Assembly (NCBI GenBank): GCA_020349965.1
Contig: CP070705.1
Span: 373,498 to 437,497, forward strand
Direction: 5' to 3'
Origin: Caldifarciminota bacterium
Lineage (GTDB): Bacteria > Hydrothermota > Tepidihabitantia > SM23-42
Length of the DNA stretch: 64,000 nucleotides
In this document: one piece after another, positions 42,807 through 52,106 of the stretch
How positions within the stretch are numbered: position 1 is the stretch's first letter
Layout: the number at the start of each line of letters is the position of its first letter
Made by a program: the position numbers and the translations under genes
The notes under the pieces: model-generated
Databases searched by the model: none
What the model saw: only the letters and a program-made list of their open reading frames with translations
Told to the model about the DNA's origin: nothing

Positions 42807-43577
42807 ATGATGAACGATATGGTTGATATGATCGGAAAATATGGCATATTAGTTATAGCACTATTATCGCATCTGTGCCTTGCGCAGGCGACTGATGTTC
42901 ATTCTCCCCTTGATACTCTCCAGATCGCCAAAGCACATTATGCCAGTGGCGCGTACTCAAGGTCGGTTACCATGCTCGAAACTGCATTGCCTTACTTAAG
43001 CGGAAATCAACTCATCGAGGCGCATGTGTTCCTCGCATTCGATTATGTCGCAATCGGTGATGATGCAAGTGCAATAGAACATTTCAAGAATGCGCTGACC
43101 AAGGACCCCAACCTACAACTAGATGGATATGCGCCTACTCCTGACATACTTACCGTATTCGAAGATGCACGCAAAGAAAAAGCGTACGAATCAGCTGGCT
43201 GTTCCTGTTTCATCCCGGGCATCGGACAAATCTTTAAAGGAGACAAAAGCAAAGGGAGAGTGATCATTGCAGCGTCCGTACTGACCCTCGCCGGCACCCT
43301 GGTGTCATGGTCAATCGCCGACAGCAAACATACCGCATATCTCTCTCTCGGCCCGGATAATCTTGACCAAATGGATGACGTATACAACGACTATAACCGA
43401 TGGCGTAAGATAACCATCCTTTCAGGAGCCGCGTTCGTCGGCATATACGTTTACAGCATCTTCGATGCCATGCTTTCACTGAAAAAGACCAAGACGAAGA
43501 CCAGTAACCTGCAAACTGGATTCCATTTCAAGTGTGACGGCAATCACACCCAGATCGGCTATGCGATAGGAATATAA
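42807..43577 (+). CDS. TPR protein with DUF5683-like membrane domain
   Basis: 256 aa. A hydrophobic N-terminus (~10-27) acts as signal or anchor. A TPR-like helical part (~35-110, PLDTLQIAKAHYASGAYSRSVTMLETAL) follows. Then comes SCFIPGIGQIFKGDKSKGR with two TM helices (~150-172 and ~195-220), a PGxGQ pattern seen in DUF5683-type proteins of Bacteroidetes-like genomes. Function unknown, possibly envelope scaffolding. The lipoprotein gene starts one base after its stop. Confidence 0.65.
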   Translation: MMNDMVDMIGKYGILVIALLSHLCLAQATDVHSPLDTLQIAKAHYASGAYSRSVTMLETALPYLSGNQLIEAHVFLAFDYVAIGDDASAIEHFKNALTKDPNLQLDGYAPTPDILTVFEDARKEKAYESAGCSCFIPGIGQIFKGDKSKGRVIIAASVLTLAGTLVSWSIADSKHTAYLSLGPDNLDQMDDVYNDYNRWRKITILSGAAFVGIYVYSIFDAMLSLKKTKTKTSNLQTGFHFKCDGNHTQIGYAIGI

Positions 43578-43578
43578 C

Positions 43579-44520
43579 ATGCAGCGCCTTCCATTTCTCA
43601 TCGTTGGCATTTCCGTTCTATTCTTCATAACTTGCCTGGATGCGCCACGTGACAACATGTACGACGCTGACAACCCGAACAAGGCATATTTCTCAATGAT
43701 TGTCTATGAACTCGGGTTGTATCCAATCGAGGGATCCGTCGTCAATCTCACGCAAAATGATACGATTGTTAAATCGGACACTACCGATAGCAACGGAATT
43801 GCAGCTTTCGAGGAAATCGATCCCGGCATATACTACATCACGGCAACCACCGAATATTATCAACCCATCGCAAGTGGTCCTGAAAGCCTATGGGCCGAGG
43901 CCTATGTCGTCGATCATCGTATGGAGTTCCTCACGCTTCATTTCGAGGACGATCTCCTTGGTACACCTTCGCCCTATCGGCTAATGATTGAGAGCGGGCA
44001 TTGGGCTGTTGTGGTATCTGACGAAGAACCGCAAACACACTCAACTCCGCACGTTTACCTCGGGAACGACAGCATGCCATCCGGCTGTGCACTTTCGCTT
44101 TGCGAGTTAGATGCAGAACATTTCTTCTTCTCCGTGAGACTAAATGTGCTTGGGACGGAAGAATCTAATTGGAACGCCGGAGTCGTATTTAGATTTCAGG
44201 ATAAGTATAATTACTACGCACTGACGCTCTCACCGGACACTACTTACTGCTACGTGTTGAGGGATGGGCAATTATCGTATCTTCGTGCCATCGCAAGGGA
44301 AACAAAGGTTGACACCTGGCATAATATAAAGGTCGAACATCGGGAAGGTGAACCAACCATACGGATCAACATCGACGACGCCGTGTATTTTGCTCTCTAT
44401 GATAATATTCTTTCAGGAGGGCGCGTAGGTTTGATCGTCTCTGATAACGACGGCCCAATTCCAGCATCAACCTACTTCGATGATTTCACCCTTGATCTAA
44501 GTTACTCGCATGTACAATAG
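43579..44520 (+). CDS. Lipoprotein with Ig-like and concanavalin-like domains
   Basis: 313 aa. The signal peptide ends in a lipobox (FFITC), so Cys19 is likely lipidated. Residues ~35-110 look like a carboxypeptidase-type regulatory/Ig fold (GSVVNLTQNDTIVKSDTTDSNGIAAFEEIDPGIYYIT). The rest (~115-305) resembles a LamG/DUF1080 jelly roll: WNAGVVFRFQDKYNYYALTL, then WHNIKVEHREGEPTIRINID and GRVGLIVSDNDGPIPASTYFDDF. Such domains bind carbohydrates. It is translationally linked to the preceding gene. Confidence 0.7.
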   Translation: MQRLPFLIVGISVLFFITCLDAPRDNMYDADNPNKAYFSMIVYELGLYPIEGSVVNLTQNDTIVKSDTTDSNGIAAFEEIDPGIYYITATTEYYQPIASGPESLWAEAYVVDHRMEFLTLHFEDDLLGTPSPYRLMIESGHWAVVVSDEEPQTHSTPHVYLGNDSMPSGCALSLCELDAEHFFFSVRLNVLGTEESNWNAGVVFRFQDKYNYYALTLSPDTTYCYVLRDGQLSYLRAIARETKVDTWHNIKVEHREGEPTIRINIDDAVYFALYDNILSGGRVGLIVSDNDGPIPASTYFDDFTLDLSYSHVQ

Positions 44521-44557
44521 CCTGCAATAGCTTTTGTCGATCTTCAGGACCTTACTC

Positions 44558-44585
44558 TTGACAGGTATTGACATGCGAATATCAT
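44558..44585 (+). promoter_or_regulatory. Promoter of the first NarL-type regulator and giant kinase
   Basis: TTGACA (44558-44563), a 16-base spacer, then TATCAT (44580-44585). ATG 44595 follows 9 bases later, so the leader is at most a few bases. Confidence 0.5.
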
Positions 44586-44594
44586 GTTTCAACT

Positions 44595-45269
44595 ATGCGT
44601 TCTACTAACTCACATAAGAAGTACCGGATAATGCTGGCCGATGATCACACGTTGATACGGCAAGGACTGAAACGTATCGTGGAGGAAGATGAAAAAGCCG
44701 AAGTCGTTGCCGAAACAGGCGATGGCTTGCAGATCCTTCCAAAAGTGAGAAAACACGCGCCTGATATGCTGATCCTCGACATATCACTGCCCCACCTACG
44801 CGGCATCGAAGCTATCAGCAAAATCCGCAAAGTCAACAAGAAAATCAAGATCCTCGTTCTGACTATGCACAAGAACGAAGACTATGTGTATGAATGTCTC
44901 TCCGCGGGTGCCCAGGGATACGTGCTCAAGGAAGATGCCGAAAGCGAATTGCATACAGCAATTGATTCCCTGAAAGATGACAGCTACTATATATCGCAAT
45001 CCTTCAGCAATGATGTGATTAGGAATCTCATCAGGCGCCAAGGAACCAAGTACCGTGAATCGGTTTTCGATATTCTCACCGGCCGTGAACGAGAGATACT
45101 GAAATTGATCGCAGAGGGCAAGTCGAATAAACGAATAGCCCAGCTCCTCTCCCTTAGTACAAGGACCGTTGAGCATCATCGACTTCGCATAATGAAAAAA
45201 CTGCGCATCTCAAAGGTCGCAGACCTTGTCATTTTCGCTATACGCCACGGCTTAGTCGATATGTCCTGA
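44595..45269 (+). CDS. NarL/FixJ-type response regulator
   Basis: 224 aa from ATG 44595; a TTG at 44568 is less likely. Receiver domain with MLADDHTLIRQGL (acidic pocket DD), phospho-Asp in DMLILDISLP, and Lys in GYVLKEDAE. The C-terminal LuxR-type HTH is LTGREREILKLIAEGKSNKRIAQLLSLSTRTVEHHRLRIMKKL. A two-component transcription regulator, most likely served by the HisKA_3 kinase encoded 21 bases downstream. It is a close paralogue of the regulator at 51429. Confidence 0.93.
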   Translation: MRSTNSHKKYRIMLADDHTLIRQGLKRIVEEDEKAEVVAETGDGLQILPKVRKHAPDMLILDISLPHLRGIEAISKIRKVNKKIKILVLTMHKNEDYVYECLSAGAQGYVLKEDAESELHTAIDSLKDDSYYISQSFSNDVIRNLIRRQGTKYRESVFDILTGREREILKLIAEGKSNKRIAQLLSLSTRTVEHHRLRIMKKLRISKVADLVIFAIRHGLVDMS

Positions 45270-45290
45270 ACTGCGTGGCGTTAATAACTG

Positions 45291-48200
45291 ATGAAACGCA
45301 AGAAATCGAGCGCAGTACATACAACGAGGAGATCAACGAACCTGCGCCGCAACAGACGTTACAGAACGCATAGCCACTCCAACCGCGACATACAAATGGA
45401 TGTCAACGATAGCTACAAAGCGCTCTTCGACAATTCCTGTGTGCCAATGTTCCTAACTGATCAGCAGGCTCGGATCATAGAGGTGAACAAAGCAGCCGCA
45501 TTAATGACTGGCTATTCAAATAAGGAATTAGTTGGTAATTCCATGCTCCTCATCTATCCGAAGAATGAGCGAAAAAAGATAATGAATGAGTTTAAACGCG
45601 GGATTAGACACGGTGGGACGCACTTGCGTGACCTCCCGCTGGCAACAAAAAAAGGAGCGATAATATTCGTCGAAACAACGACGAACATAATTGAATCTGA
45701 TAACCAAAAACTTGTACAAGTGCATCTCTACGACATCACTCACCACGTGAAAACAGAGGAGGACCTGCGCAAGACCATAGACAAACTGAATCTCTCCATC
45801 GAAGGTTCAGACGGATTCCCCTGGGAATGCGAATTCGATCAGAAACGCCCCGGTCATACCCTGGATAGGATCTACCTTTCTCCAGGCGCGAAACGCATAA
45901 TAGGTTACTCAGACCGTGAAATGCCAAGCTCCATTCGAGCCTGGTACCGTCGCATCGTGCCGGAGGATATACAGAAATTGCGGAAAAGCGCCCTGGATCA
46001 CCTGCACGGGAAGAGTACTCTACATCAGGTTGAATATCGCATTCGACATAGAGACGGCAGTATTCGCTGGATTCGCAGTTGTGGCAGGATAGCACACGAT
46101 GCCGCCGGCAGACCGGAACGGTGGATCGGTATCCACTGGGATGTAAGCCAAACCAGGGAAACAGTAAAGATGCTCAGCGAATCAGAGCGCAGATACCGAT
46201 CTTTGGTCGAAAGTCTCCCCGATATTGTATGGTCTTTTTCCCTGCAGCGCGGCATCGTTTATTCGTCACCGCGTGTCGAATCGATCTTAGGGTACACGCC
46301 GAATCATCTATACAAGAATCCGTGGCTATGGATGGAATCAATACACCCGGATGATCAGCACCTCGTAACCAAGGCAATTGCTGATTTCACGAAGAATAAG
46401 GATTTCGCGGCCGAATATCGCATCAAGGATGTTGCCGGAAAGTGGCATTGGTTTCTGGACCGTTTCGTCGCTCGGCGTAAGTCCGGGCACGATGTGATTA
46501 TCGAAGGCGTCTCGACGGACATTAGCGAACGCATAATGGCAACAGCTCAACTCCGCCTTAATGAAGAAAGTTATCGCGAACTTGCGGACAGTATCACTGA
46601 TCTGTTTTTTGAAATGGACCATAAACTGAGATACACTTATTGGAACAAAACATCGGAAAATCTGATCGGCGTATCAGCCAACGATGCAATAGGCAAAACC
46701 ATCACCGAAATTTTCCCGAAAGACAAGCCCACCTTGAGAGCAATACGTTTCTACAGAAGGGTGCTCAAATCACAGAAACCAGCGACTTTTGAGAACGAAT
46801 ATTTCGTTAACGGAACCAAGTACTTTTTCGAAATTAATGCATACCCATCTACTCGCGGAATCTCTGTCATCGCAAAGGATATAACATCCCGCAAGGAAGT
46901 CGAAGAAACGGTCAAACGTCGTGACGCGATCCTTGCCGCTGTATCTTCCGTTGCTGAACAATTTCTGAGAATTCGACCATGGACACGCGTTGTCAATAAT
47001 GCTTTGCAGTCGATCGCCAACGCCGCCGGTGTCTGCCGCGCATATGTCTATGAGAACCACCTTGCCGACGATGGGACTCTTCTGACGAGCAAGCGCTACG
47101 AGTGGACCGGACCCAGCTGTGACCCACAGTTACGAAATCCTCTGCTGCAGAACACTACATATGCCAAGCTTGGATTCGCCCGCTGGCCAAAAATCCTTTC
47201 CCGGGGCGAATCCATTCACAGTCCAGTTAATATGCTGCCTGCCACTGAGCGAAAACAGTTGACTGCCCAAGGTGTCAAGTCTATCGCCATCATGCCCATC
47301 TTCGTTGGCGGACAATGGTGGGGGTTCACCGGGTTCAATGAATGCCGCCATGACAAGTACTGGTCAAACGCAGAGATCGAAGCCCTTAAAGCCTGGGCTG
47401 AAATGCTCAGCTCAGCACTCCACCGTAGGGACATCGAAGCAAGAATTGCTAAACATAGCGCCGAGCAGGTAATGATTAGCAATATTGCCCGCATCGTAGG
47501 CAGTTCTGTGAATCTACGGGAAATACTCGAAAGACTCCTCGACAAGACCATGACGGCCTGCGACTGCGGGCATGGAGCAGTCTACCTCCTCGACAGAGAA
47601 TCGGGGCAATACTCAGGTTTTATCTTCCGTGGTGTATTCAGTAAAAGGAGCAAAGAAATAGGTACGCTGAGGATCGATGCCCGAAAGATGGTTGGAGCAA
47701 TAGCTTCCCGCCATCCAATATCTATGACCGATTCTCGATGCTGCCCGATACTCTGGCGGAAAATCAAGAAGGCAGAAGGACTGCGTACCGTGCTCCTCGT
47801 ACCGCTGCCGTCAGGTAACACAATTAAGGGTGTACTGGCGTTAGCAGCCGAGAACACAAAGAATTATGACGACAGGGAACTAAATCTATTCTCAACCATT
47901 GGCCGTTATGCTGGCCATGCAATAGAGAAAGCCAGACTCTACAACTCCGCCCAACGCGAACTAACGGAACGACGATCTCTGGAAAAAGAATTGCGGCAGT
48001 CCGAGGCGAAATACAGGACGATTTTCGACACGGCACCAGACGCAATTCTGACGTTCGACGTGAACGGCAAGGTTACGTCATGTAATAAGACGGTAAGAAT
48101 GCTCACCGGATTCCGAGTGAGTGATTTTGTTGGCCATCATTTCTCAGAACTTCCAGTATTATCACCATCAGATATTCCGTATTTCGAGAAGATGTTCTCG

Positions 48201-51200
48201 AAAGCCAAAGCCGGGAAAATACAGCCTCCTTTCAGGGTCACATGGATGACATATTCCGGCGAGAAACGCATTGCCGAACTCCGGACGAGTATACTGAAAA
48301 AAGGAAAGAAGGTCAGCAGTCTCCAGATAATCGCCCGCGATATCACCGAAAGCACAAAACACGAATTGATGATAAAGCGTCGCGACGCTATCTTCGAGGC
48401 TATAGCCCATGCAGCCGAGAAATTTCTTAGGGCTGTCAACTGGACCGATGTCATACAAGACGTATTACAACGACTTGGTGAAGCAGCAGAAGTCAGCCGG
48501 ACCTACATATTTCAAAACCGTAAGGGAAGGCACCGATCTCTCCTCACCAGCCTGATGTACGAGTGGACGACACAAAATACCACGCCGCAACTGAATAATC
48601 CTTTGCTCAAGAGTGTGCCCTATCGCAAGGGTGGATTCGAACGCTGGTCAAGGGCTATGAGCCGGGGCAGCCAAATTATAGGTCATGTACGCCAATTTCC
48701 GCCGCGAGAACGAGAAATTCTTCTATCCCAAGAGATCAAATCACTTCTCACCGTACCCATTTTCGTCGGGGATGAATGGTGGGGTTTTATCGGATTCGAC
48801 GAGTGTAGGTATGAACGGGAGTGGTCGACCGCGGCTATCGAAGCCCTGAAGATCGCAGCTAACGAGATCGGAGTGGCTATACAGAGAGCCAGAGTCCACG
48901 ACGTATTGAAATACCAGGCCGATCTGCTAGATGATGTCTCTGACGCGATCATCTCGACCGATCTTCAATTCAGAATTATCTCCTGGAACAAAGCAGCGGA
49001 ACGCATGTACGGGTGGAAAGCCCAGGAGGTAATCGGGAAAACAATATCCGACATCACACATATTAAGTATCCCCACGATAAGATCGCGGACGTCGTAGAA
49101 AGATTTTTCGAAGAAGGATTCTGGAACGGCGAGGTAATGCAGAGACACAAGGATGGTAGACCCATCGACGTACTCGCATCAGTGTCCATCATCAATGATG
49201 GTAACGGAAAACCTGTGGGCGCGGTTGCAGTCAACCGAGACATAACAGCACGCAAAAGAGCAGCCATGGAGCTGCAAAATCAACACGCAAAACTACAGAA
49301 ATACCTTGACATTTCTGGCGTGGTGATCGTAGTCGTAAATTCTGCAGGTAAGGTCGAACTCATCAACAAGAAAGGGTGTCGAGTACTTGGTCTGAAAGAA
49401 GACGAAATAGTCGGGAGAGACTGGGTCGATGATTTCATCCCGGCGAGGTTCAGAAATGAGCAAAGAACAATCTTCGGGCAAATGATGGCGGGTGAATATC
49501 AAAAGCACCGGAATTACATAAATCCTATTCTGACCAACAACGGTGAAGAAAGGACCATACATTGGTATCACACAGTATTGACCGACGAAAAAGGAAGGGT
49601 CACCGCGACGCTTAGCTCGGGCAATGATATCACAGAACAGAAAAAAGCAGAGGAGGCCCTGATACGAAGCGAAGCCAAATACCGTAGGCTCATCGAAAAC
49701 ACGAACGTCGGCATTGTCAGTATCGACACCAACGGCGCCCTTGTCTATGTAAACCAAACATTCTGCAAGATGCTTGGTTATCGTTGTAATGACTTGATAG
49801 GTAAGCAACTCGCCCAATTCCTCCATGCTGAAGATAGGAAGGCCACAATCAAAACATTCCTGGGCAGATCAACGAAAGTCCAGCGCCGTACCTCTCTCGA
49901 GTTCCGAGCCCTACACAAGGATGGACAGATAGTCAGCATGCTATCGAATCCAACCTTCATCAAGCAAGGAGGAAAGACAACAGAGATTCACGCAATCATT
50001 GAGAACATCAGTGGACGTAAAGAGGCAGAAAAGACCGTAAGATACCATCTAAAACTGGAGAACAGACTTGCCAAGATTTCCGAGAAATTGGTCAAAACAA
50101 GGGACGTCACCTCGGCACTGGACGAATCTCTTGCGGACCTTGCAGATCTTTTTGCAACCGACCGCGCATTGCTCGCCCAGCGTGATGAGAAAACAAAAGA
50201 GTGGCGCATTACGCACGAATGGCATAGGGAGGGATTGTCATCGGTAAAAGAGAAGCTGGATATAATCAGTGAACAAGACTTCTTCCAATGGTTCAGCAGA
50301 ATCAAGAAACAAAGATACGTCTCGATCATCGACACTACACGTTTACCCAAATCATTAATGGACACGTTTACCGGCATCGTCGACCACCCTCCGAAGTCAG
50401 TCCTGGCAATACCTCTGTATGTTGAACGACGATTATCCGGCATACTGTGGCTTACAGCCGAGAAGCGCCATGCCACCTGGCAGAAGTATGATATCGAAAT
50501 ACTACAAGCCGCAGGTGATGTCATCATGGCGAGCGTCTTCAAAGATCGTTACCAGAAAAGACTCACGCGCACCCTGAGGGATCTTGACACCGAAAGAAAG
50601 CGAATCGTGGATCTGGCAAAGAAGACGATCGAAATGCAGGAAAGAGAACGCCTTTACTTTGCTTCCGAGATCCACGACAACCTACTACAAAGCCTCGTGG
50701 CCGTTCTATACTACCTGCAGACGATAATAATACCTGAATCTACAAGAAGAATGGACGAGCAGAAAGAAAAACTTGTGGCAACAATCAAATCCAGCATTGA
50801 CAGCGGACGGGCTCTAATCCGTGAAATCGAACCTTTACATGCGCCCGAAATAAGTCTTGTCGACGCCGTAAGAAATTCGATAGAAACGAGATTCATCGAC
50901 ACTGACACAAAGCACAGTTTCGCTCACCCAAAGCGCATGCCACAGATGAGTTTTGCCGCTAAGATAAATCTGTTGAGAATAATCCAAGAGGCAATAATGA
51001 ATGTCCGCAAACACGCCCAGGCTAAGAATCTTAATGTCAGTTTGACGGTTAGGAAGCGTGCAATGCTTGTTGAAATAATCGACGACGGCATTGGGTTCAA
51101 CCCCTCCCTGCTCTCCAGGCAACCCACCGGCCACCTTGGGCTCGTGACCATGCAGGAACGCGCCAGACTTATAGAGGGAATCCTCACGATCAAGAGTGAA

Positions 51201-51257
51201 CCCGGTTCAGGCACACGCGTGACGGGCGTATTCCCGCTAAGTGATTTACGGAAATAG
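45291..51257 (+). CDS. Giant cytosolic PAS/GAF histidine kinase (NarX-type)
   Basis: 1988 aa with no TM helix. Rough order: PAS (40-155), PAS (165-292), PAS (297-422), PAS (424-545), GAF (545-720), GAF (722-885), PAS (890-1022), GAF (1022-1205), PAS (1208-1325), PAS (1330-1455), PAS (1457-1585), GAF (1587-1760), HisKA_3 and HATPase (1785-1988). The phosphorylated His lies in FASEIHDNLLQSL; ATPase motifs are EAIMNVRKHAQ, DDGIGFN and GHLGLVTMQERA. The GAF domains at 545 and 1022 are near copies (YEWT, NPLL, WWGF, ECR motifs shared), an internal duplication. It lies between two NarL-type regulators, its probable partners. Confidence 0.92.
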   Translation: MKRKKSSAVHTTRRSTNLRRNRRYRTHSHSNRDIQMDVNDSYKALFDNSCVPMFLTDQQARIIEVNKAAALMTGYSNKELVGNSMLLIYPKNERKKIMNEFKRGIRHGGTHLRDLPLATKKGAIIFVETTTNIIESDNQKLVQVHLYDITHHVKTEEDLRKTIDKLNLSIEGSDGFPWECEFDQKRPGHTLDRIYLSPGAKRIIGYSDREMPSSIRAWYRRIVPEDIQKLRKSALDHLHGKSTLHQVEYRIRHRDGSIRWIRSCGRIAHDAAGRPERWIGIHWDVSQTRETVKMLSESERRYRSLVESLPDIVWSFSLQRGIVYSSPRVESILGYTPNHLYKNPWLWMESIHPDDQHLVTKAIADFTKNKDFAAEYRIKDVAGKWHWFLDRFVARRKSGHDVIIEGVSTDISERIMATAQLRLNEESYRELADSITDLFFEMDHKLRYTYWNKTSENLIGVSANDAIGKTITEIFPKDKPTLRAIRFYRRVLKSQKPATFENEYFVNGTKYFFEINAYPSTRGISVIAKDITSRKEVEETVKRRDAILAAVSSVAEQFLRIRPWTRVVNNALQSIANAAGVCRAYVYENHLADDGTLLTSKRYEWTGPSCDPQLRNPLLQNTTYAKLGFARWPKILSRGESIHSPVNMLPATERKQLTAQGVKSIAIMPIFVGGQWWGFTGFNECRHDKYWSNAEIEALKAWAEMLSSALHRRDIEARIAKHSAEQVMISNIARIVGSSVNLREILERLLDKTMTACDCGHGAVYLLDRESGQYSGFIFRGVFSKRSKEIGTLRIDARKMVGAIASRHPISMTDSRCCPILWRKIKKAEGLRTVLLVPLPSGNTIKGVLALAAENTKNYDDRELNLFSTIGRYAGHAIEKARLYNSAQRELTERRSLEKELRQSEAKYRTIFDTAPDAILTFDVNGKVTSCNKTVRMLTGFRVSDFVGHHFSELPVLSPSDIPYFEKMFSKAKAGKIQPPFRVTWMTYSGEKRIAELRTSILKKGKKVSSLQIIARDITESTKHELMIKRRDAIFEAIAHAAEKFLRAVNWTDVIQDVLQRLGEAAEVSRTYIFQNRKGRHRSLLTSLMYEWTTQNTTPQLNNPLLKSVPYRKGGFERWSRAMSRGSQIIGHVRQFPPREREILLSQEIKSLLTVPIFVGDEWWGFIGFDECRYEREWSTAAIEALKIAANEIGVAIQRARVHDVLKYQADLLDDVSDAIISTDLQFRIISWNKAAERMYGWKAQEVIGKTISDITHIKYPHDKIADVVERFFEEGFWNGEVMQRHKDGRPIDVLASVSIINDGNGKPVGAVAVNRDITARKRAAMELQNQHAKLQKYLDISGVVIVVVNSAGKVELINKKGCRVLGLKEDEIVGRDWVDDFIPARFRNEQRTIFGQMMAGEYQKHRNYINPILTNNGEERTIHWYHTVLTDEKGRVTATLSSGNDITEQKKAEEALIRSEAKYRRLIENTNVGIVSIDTNGALVYVNQTFCKMLGYRCNDLIGKQLAQFLHAEDRKATIKTFLGRSTKVQRRTSLEFRALHKDGQIVSMLSNPTFIKQGGKTTEIHAIIENISGRKEAEKTVRYHLKLENRLAKISEKLVKTRDVTSALDESLADLADLFATDRALLAQRDEKTKEWRITHEWHREGLSSVKEKLDIISEQDFFQWFSRIKKQRYVSIIDTTRLPKSLMDTFTGIVDHPPKSVLAIPLYVERRLSGILWLTAEKRHATWQKYDIEILQAAGDVIMASVFKDRYQKRLTRTLRDLDTERKRIVDLAKKTIEMQERERLYFASEIHDNLLQSLVAVLYYLQTIIIPESTRRMDEQKEKLVATIKSSIDSGRALIREIEPLHAPEISLVDAVRNSIETRFIDTDTKHSFAHPKRMPQMSFAAKINLLRIIQEAIMNVRKHAQAKNLNVSLTVRKRAMLVEIIDDGIGFNPSLLSRQPTGHLGLVTMQERARLIEGILTIKSEPGSGTRVTGVFPLSDLRK

Positions 51258-51390
51258 CCGCGAACCCCCATCAACCCAATAAACATGGCCAATCAATCCC
51301 ATGCCGTAAAGTCGGTATAGACACAATTCTAGGAAAATAGCACTTAAGTCTAAGTAGAAATACCTACGCAAGAATACGTAGTCTCAGAAC

Positions 51391-51418
51391 TTGCTCAACC
51401 GGCGAGTTAAATTAGAAT
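51391..51418 (+). promoter_or_regulatory. Weak promoter candidate before the second regulator
   Basis: TTGCTC (51391-51396), a 16-base spacer, then TAGAAT (51413-51418). The -35 is poor, but the spacing and the nearness to ATG 51429 follow the local pattern. Confidence 0.35.
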
Positions 51419-51428
51419 TAAGCAGGAA

Positions 51429-52082
51429 ATGCGCTCCATGAACCGGATTGCCATCGTCGATGATCACACCATTATTCGCCAGGGGCTGCGTCGCATCATA
51501 GAAGAGATGGGTGGCTACCAAGTAGTAGGCGAAGCGGGTGATGGTCTTGATATCTTACCGATGATTAAAAGAACGCACCCTCACCTAATAATTCTCGATA
51601 TCTCACTCCCCAGGTTACGAGGTATCGAAGCCATAAGAAAGGTGAGGAAAACAAATAAAACGGTGAGAATCCTTGTGTTGACCATGCACAAGAACGAACA
51701 CTATGTTTATGAGTGCCTTGCAGCAGGCGCACAAGGTTACATTCTCAAAGAAGATGCCGATACTGAACTACTTGCTGCTCTCGAGGCAATAGCGAAGGGC
51801 ACCATTTATGTTTCAAGGTCATTTAGCGGCCATGTCATTGAAGCGCTTGCACGAAACAAAGCGCAGAGAGGATCGCCTCTCGACGTTCTCACCGATAGGG
51901 AACGTGATATCCTTCGCCTCATTGCCGAGGGCAAGACGAATAGACGCATCGCGGATACCTTGTCGCTGAGCAAGCGAACAGTCGAGCACCATCGTCTGCA
52001 CATTATGAAGAAACTCAACGTCTCAAGCGTTGCCGATCTCGTAAAACTCGCGATAAAATACCATCTCGTGGACATAACATGA
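51429..52082 (+). CDS. NarL/FixJ-type response regulator, second copy
   Basis: 217 aa (start at ATG 51429, or ATG 51438 giving MNRIAIVDDHTIIRQGL). Receiver: DD pocket, phospho-Asp in LIILDISLPRLRGIEAI, Lys in GYILKEDAD. HTH: LTDRERDILRLIAEGKTNRRIADTLSLSKRTVEHHRLHIMKKL. Most of the chain parallels the regulator at 44595, showing a local duplication. It is followed 24 bases later by the HD-GYP sensor, so it may also control or be controlled with c-di-GMP turnover. Confidence 0.93.
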   Translation: MRSMNRIAIVDDHTIIRQGLRRIIEEMGGYQVVGEAGDGLDILPMIKRTHPHLIILDISLPRLRGIEAIRKVRKTNKTVRILVLTMHKNEHYVYECLAAGAQGYILKEDADTELLAALEAIAKGTIYVSRSFSGHVIEALARNKAQRGSPLDVLTDRERDILRLIAEGKTNRRIADTLSLSKRTVEHHRLHIMKKLNVSSVADLVKLAIKYHLVDIT

Positions 52083-52106
52083 GATCTCCTGATTTACGCA
52101 ATTAAT

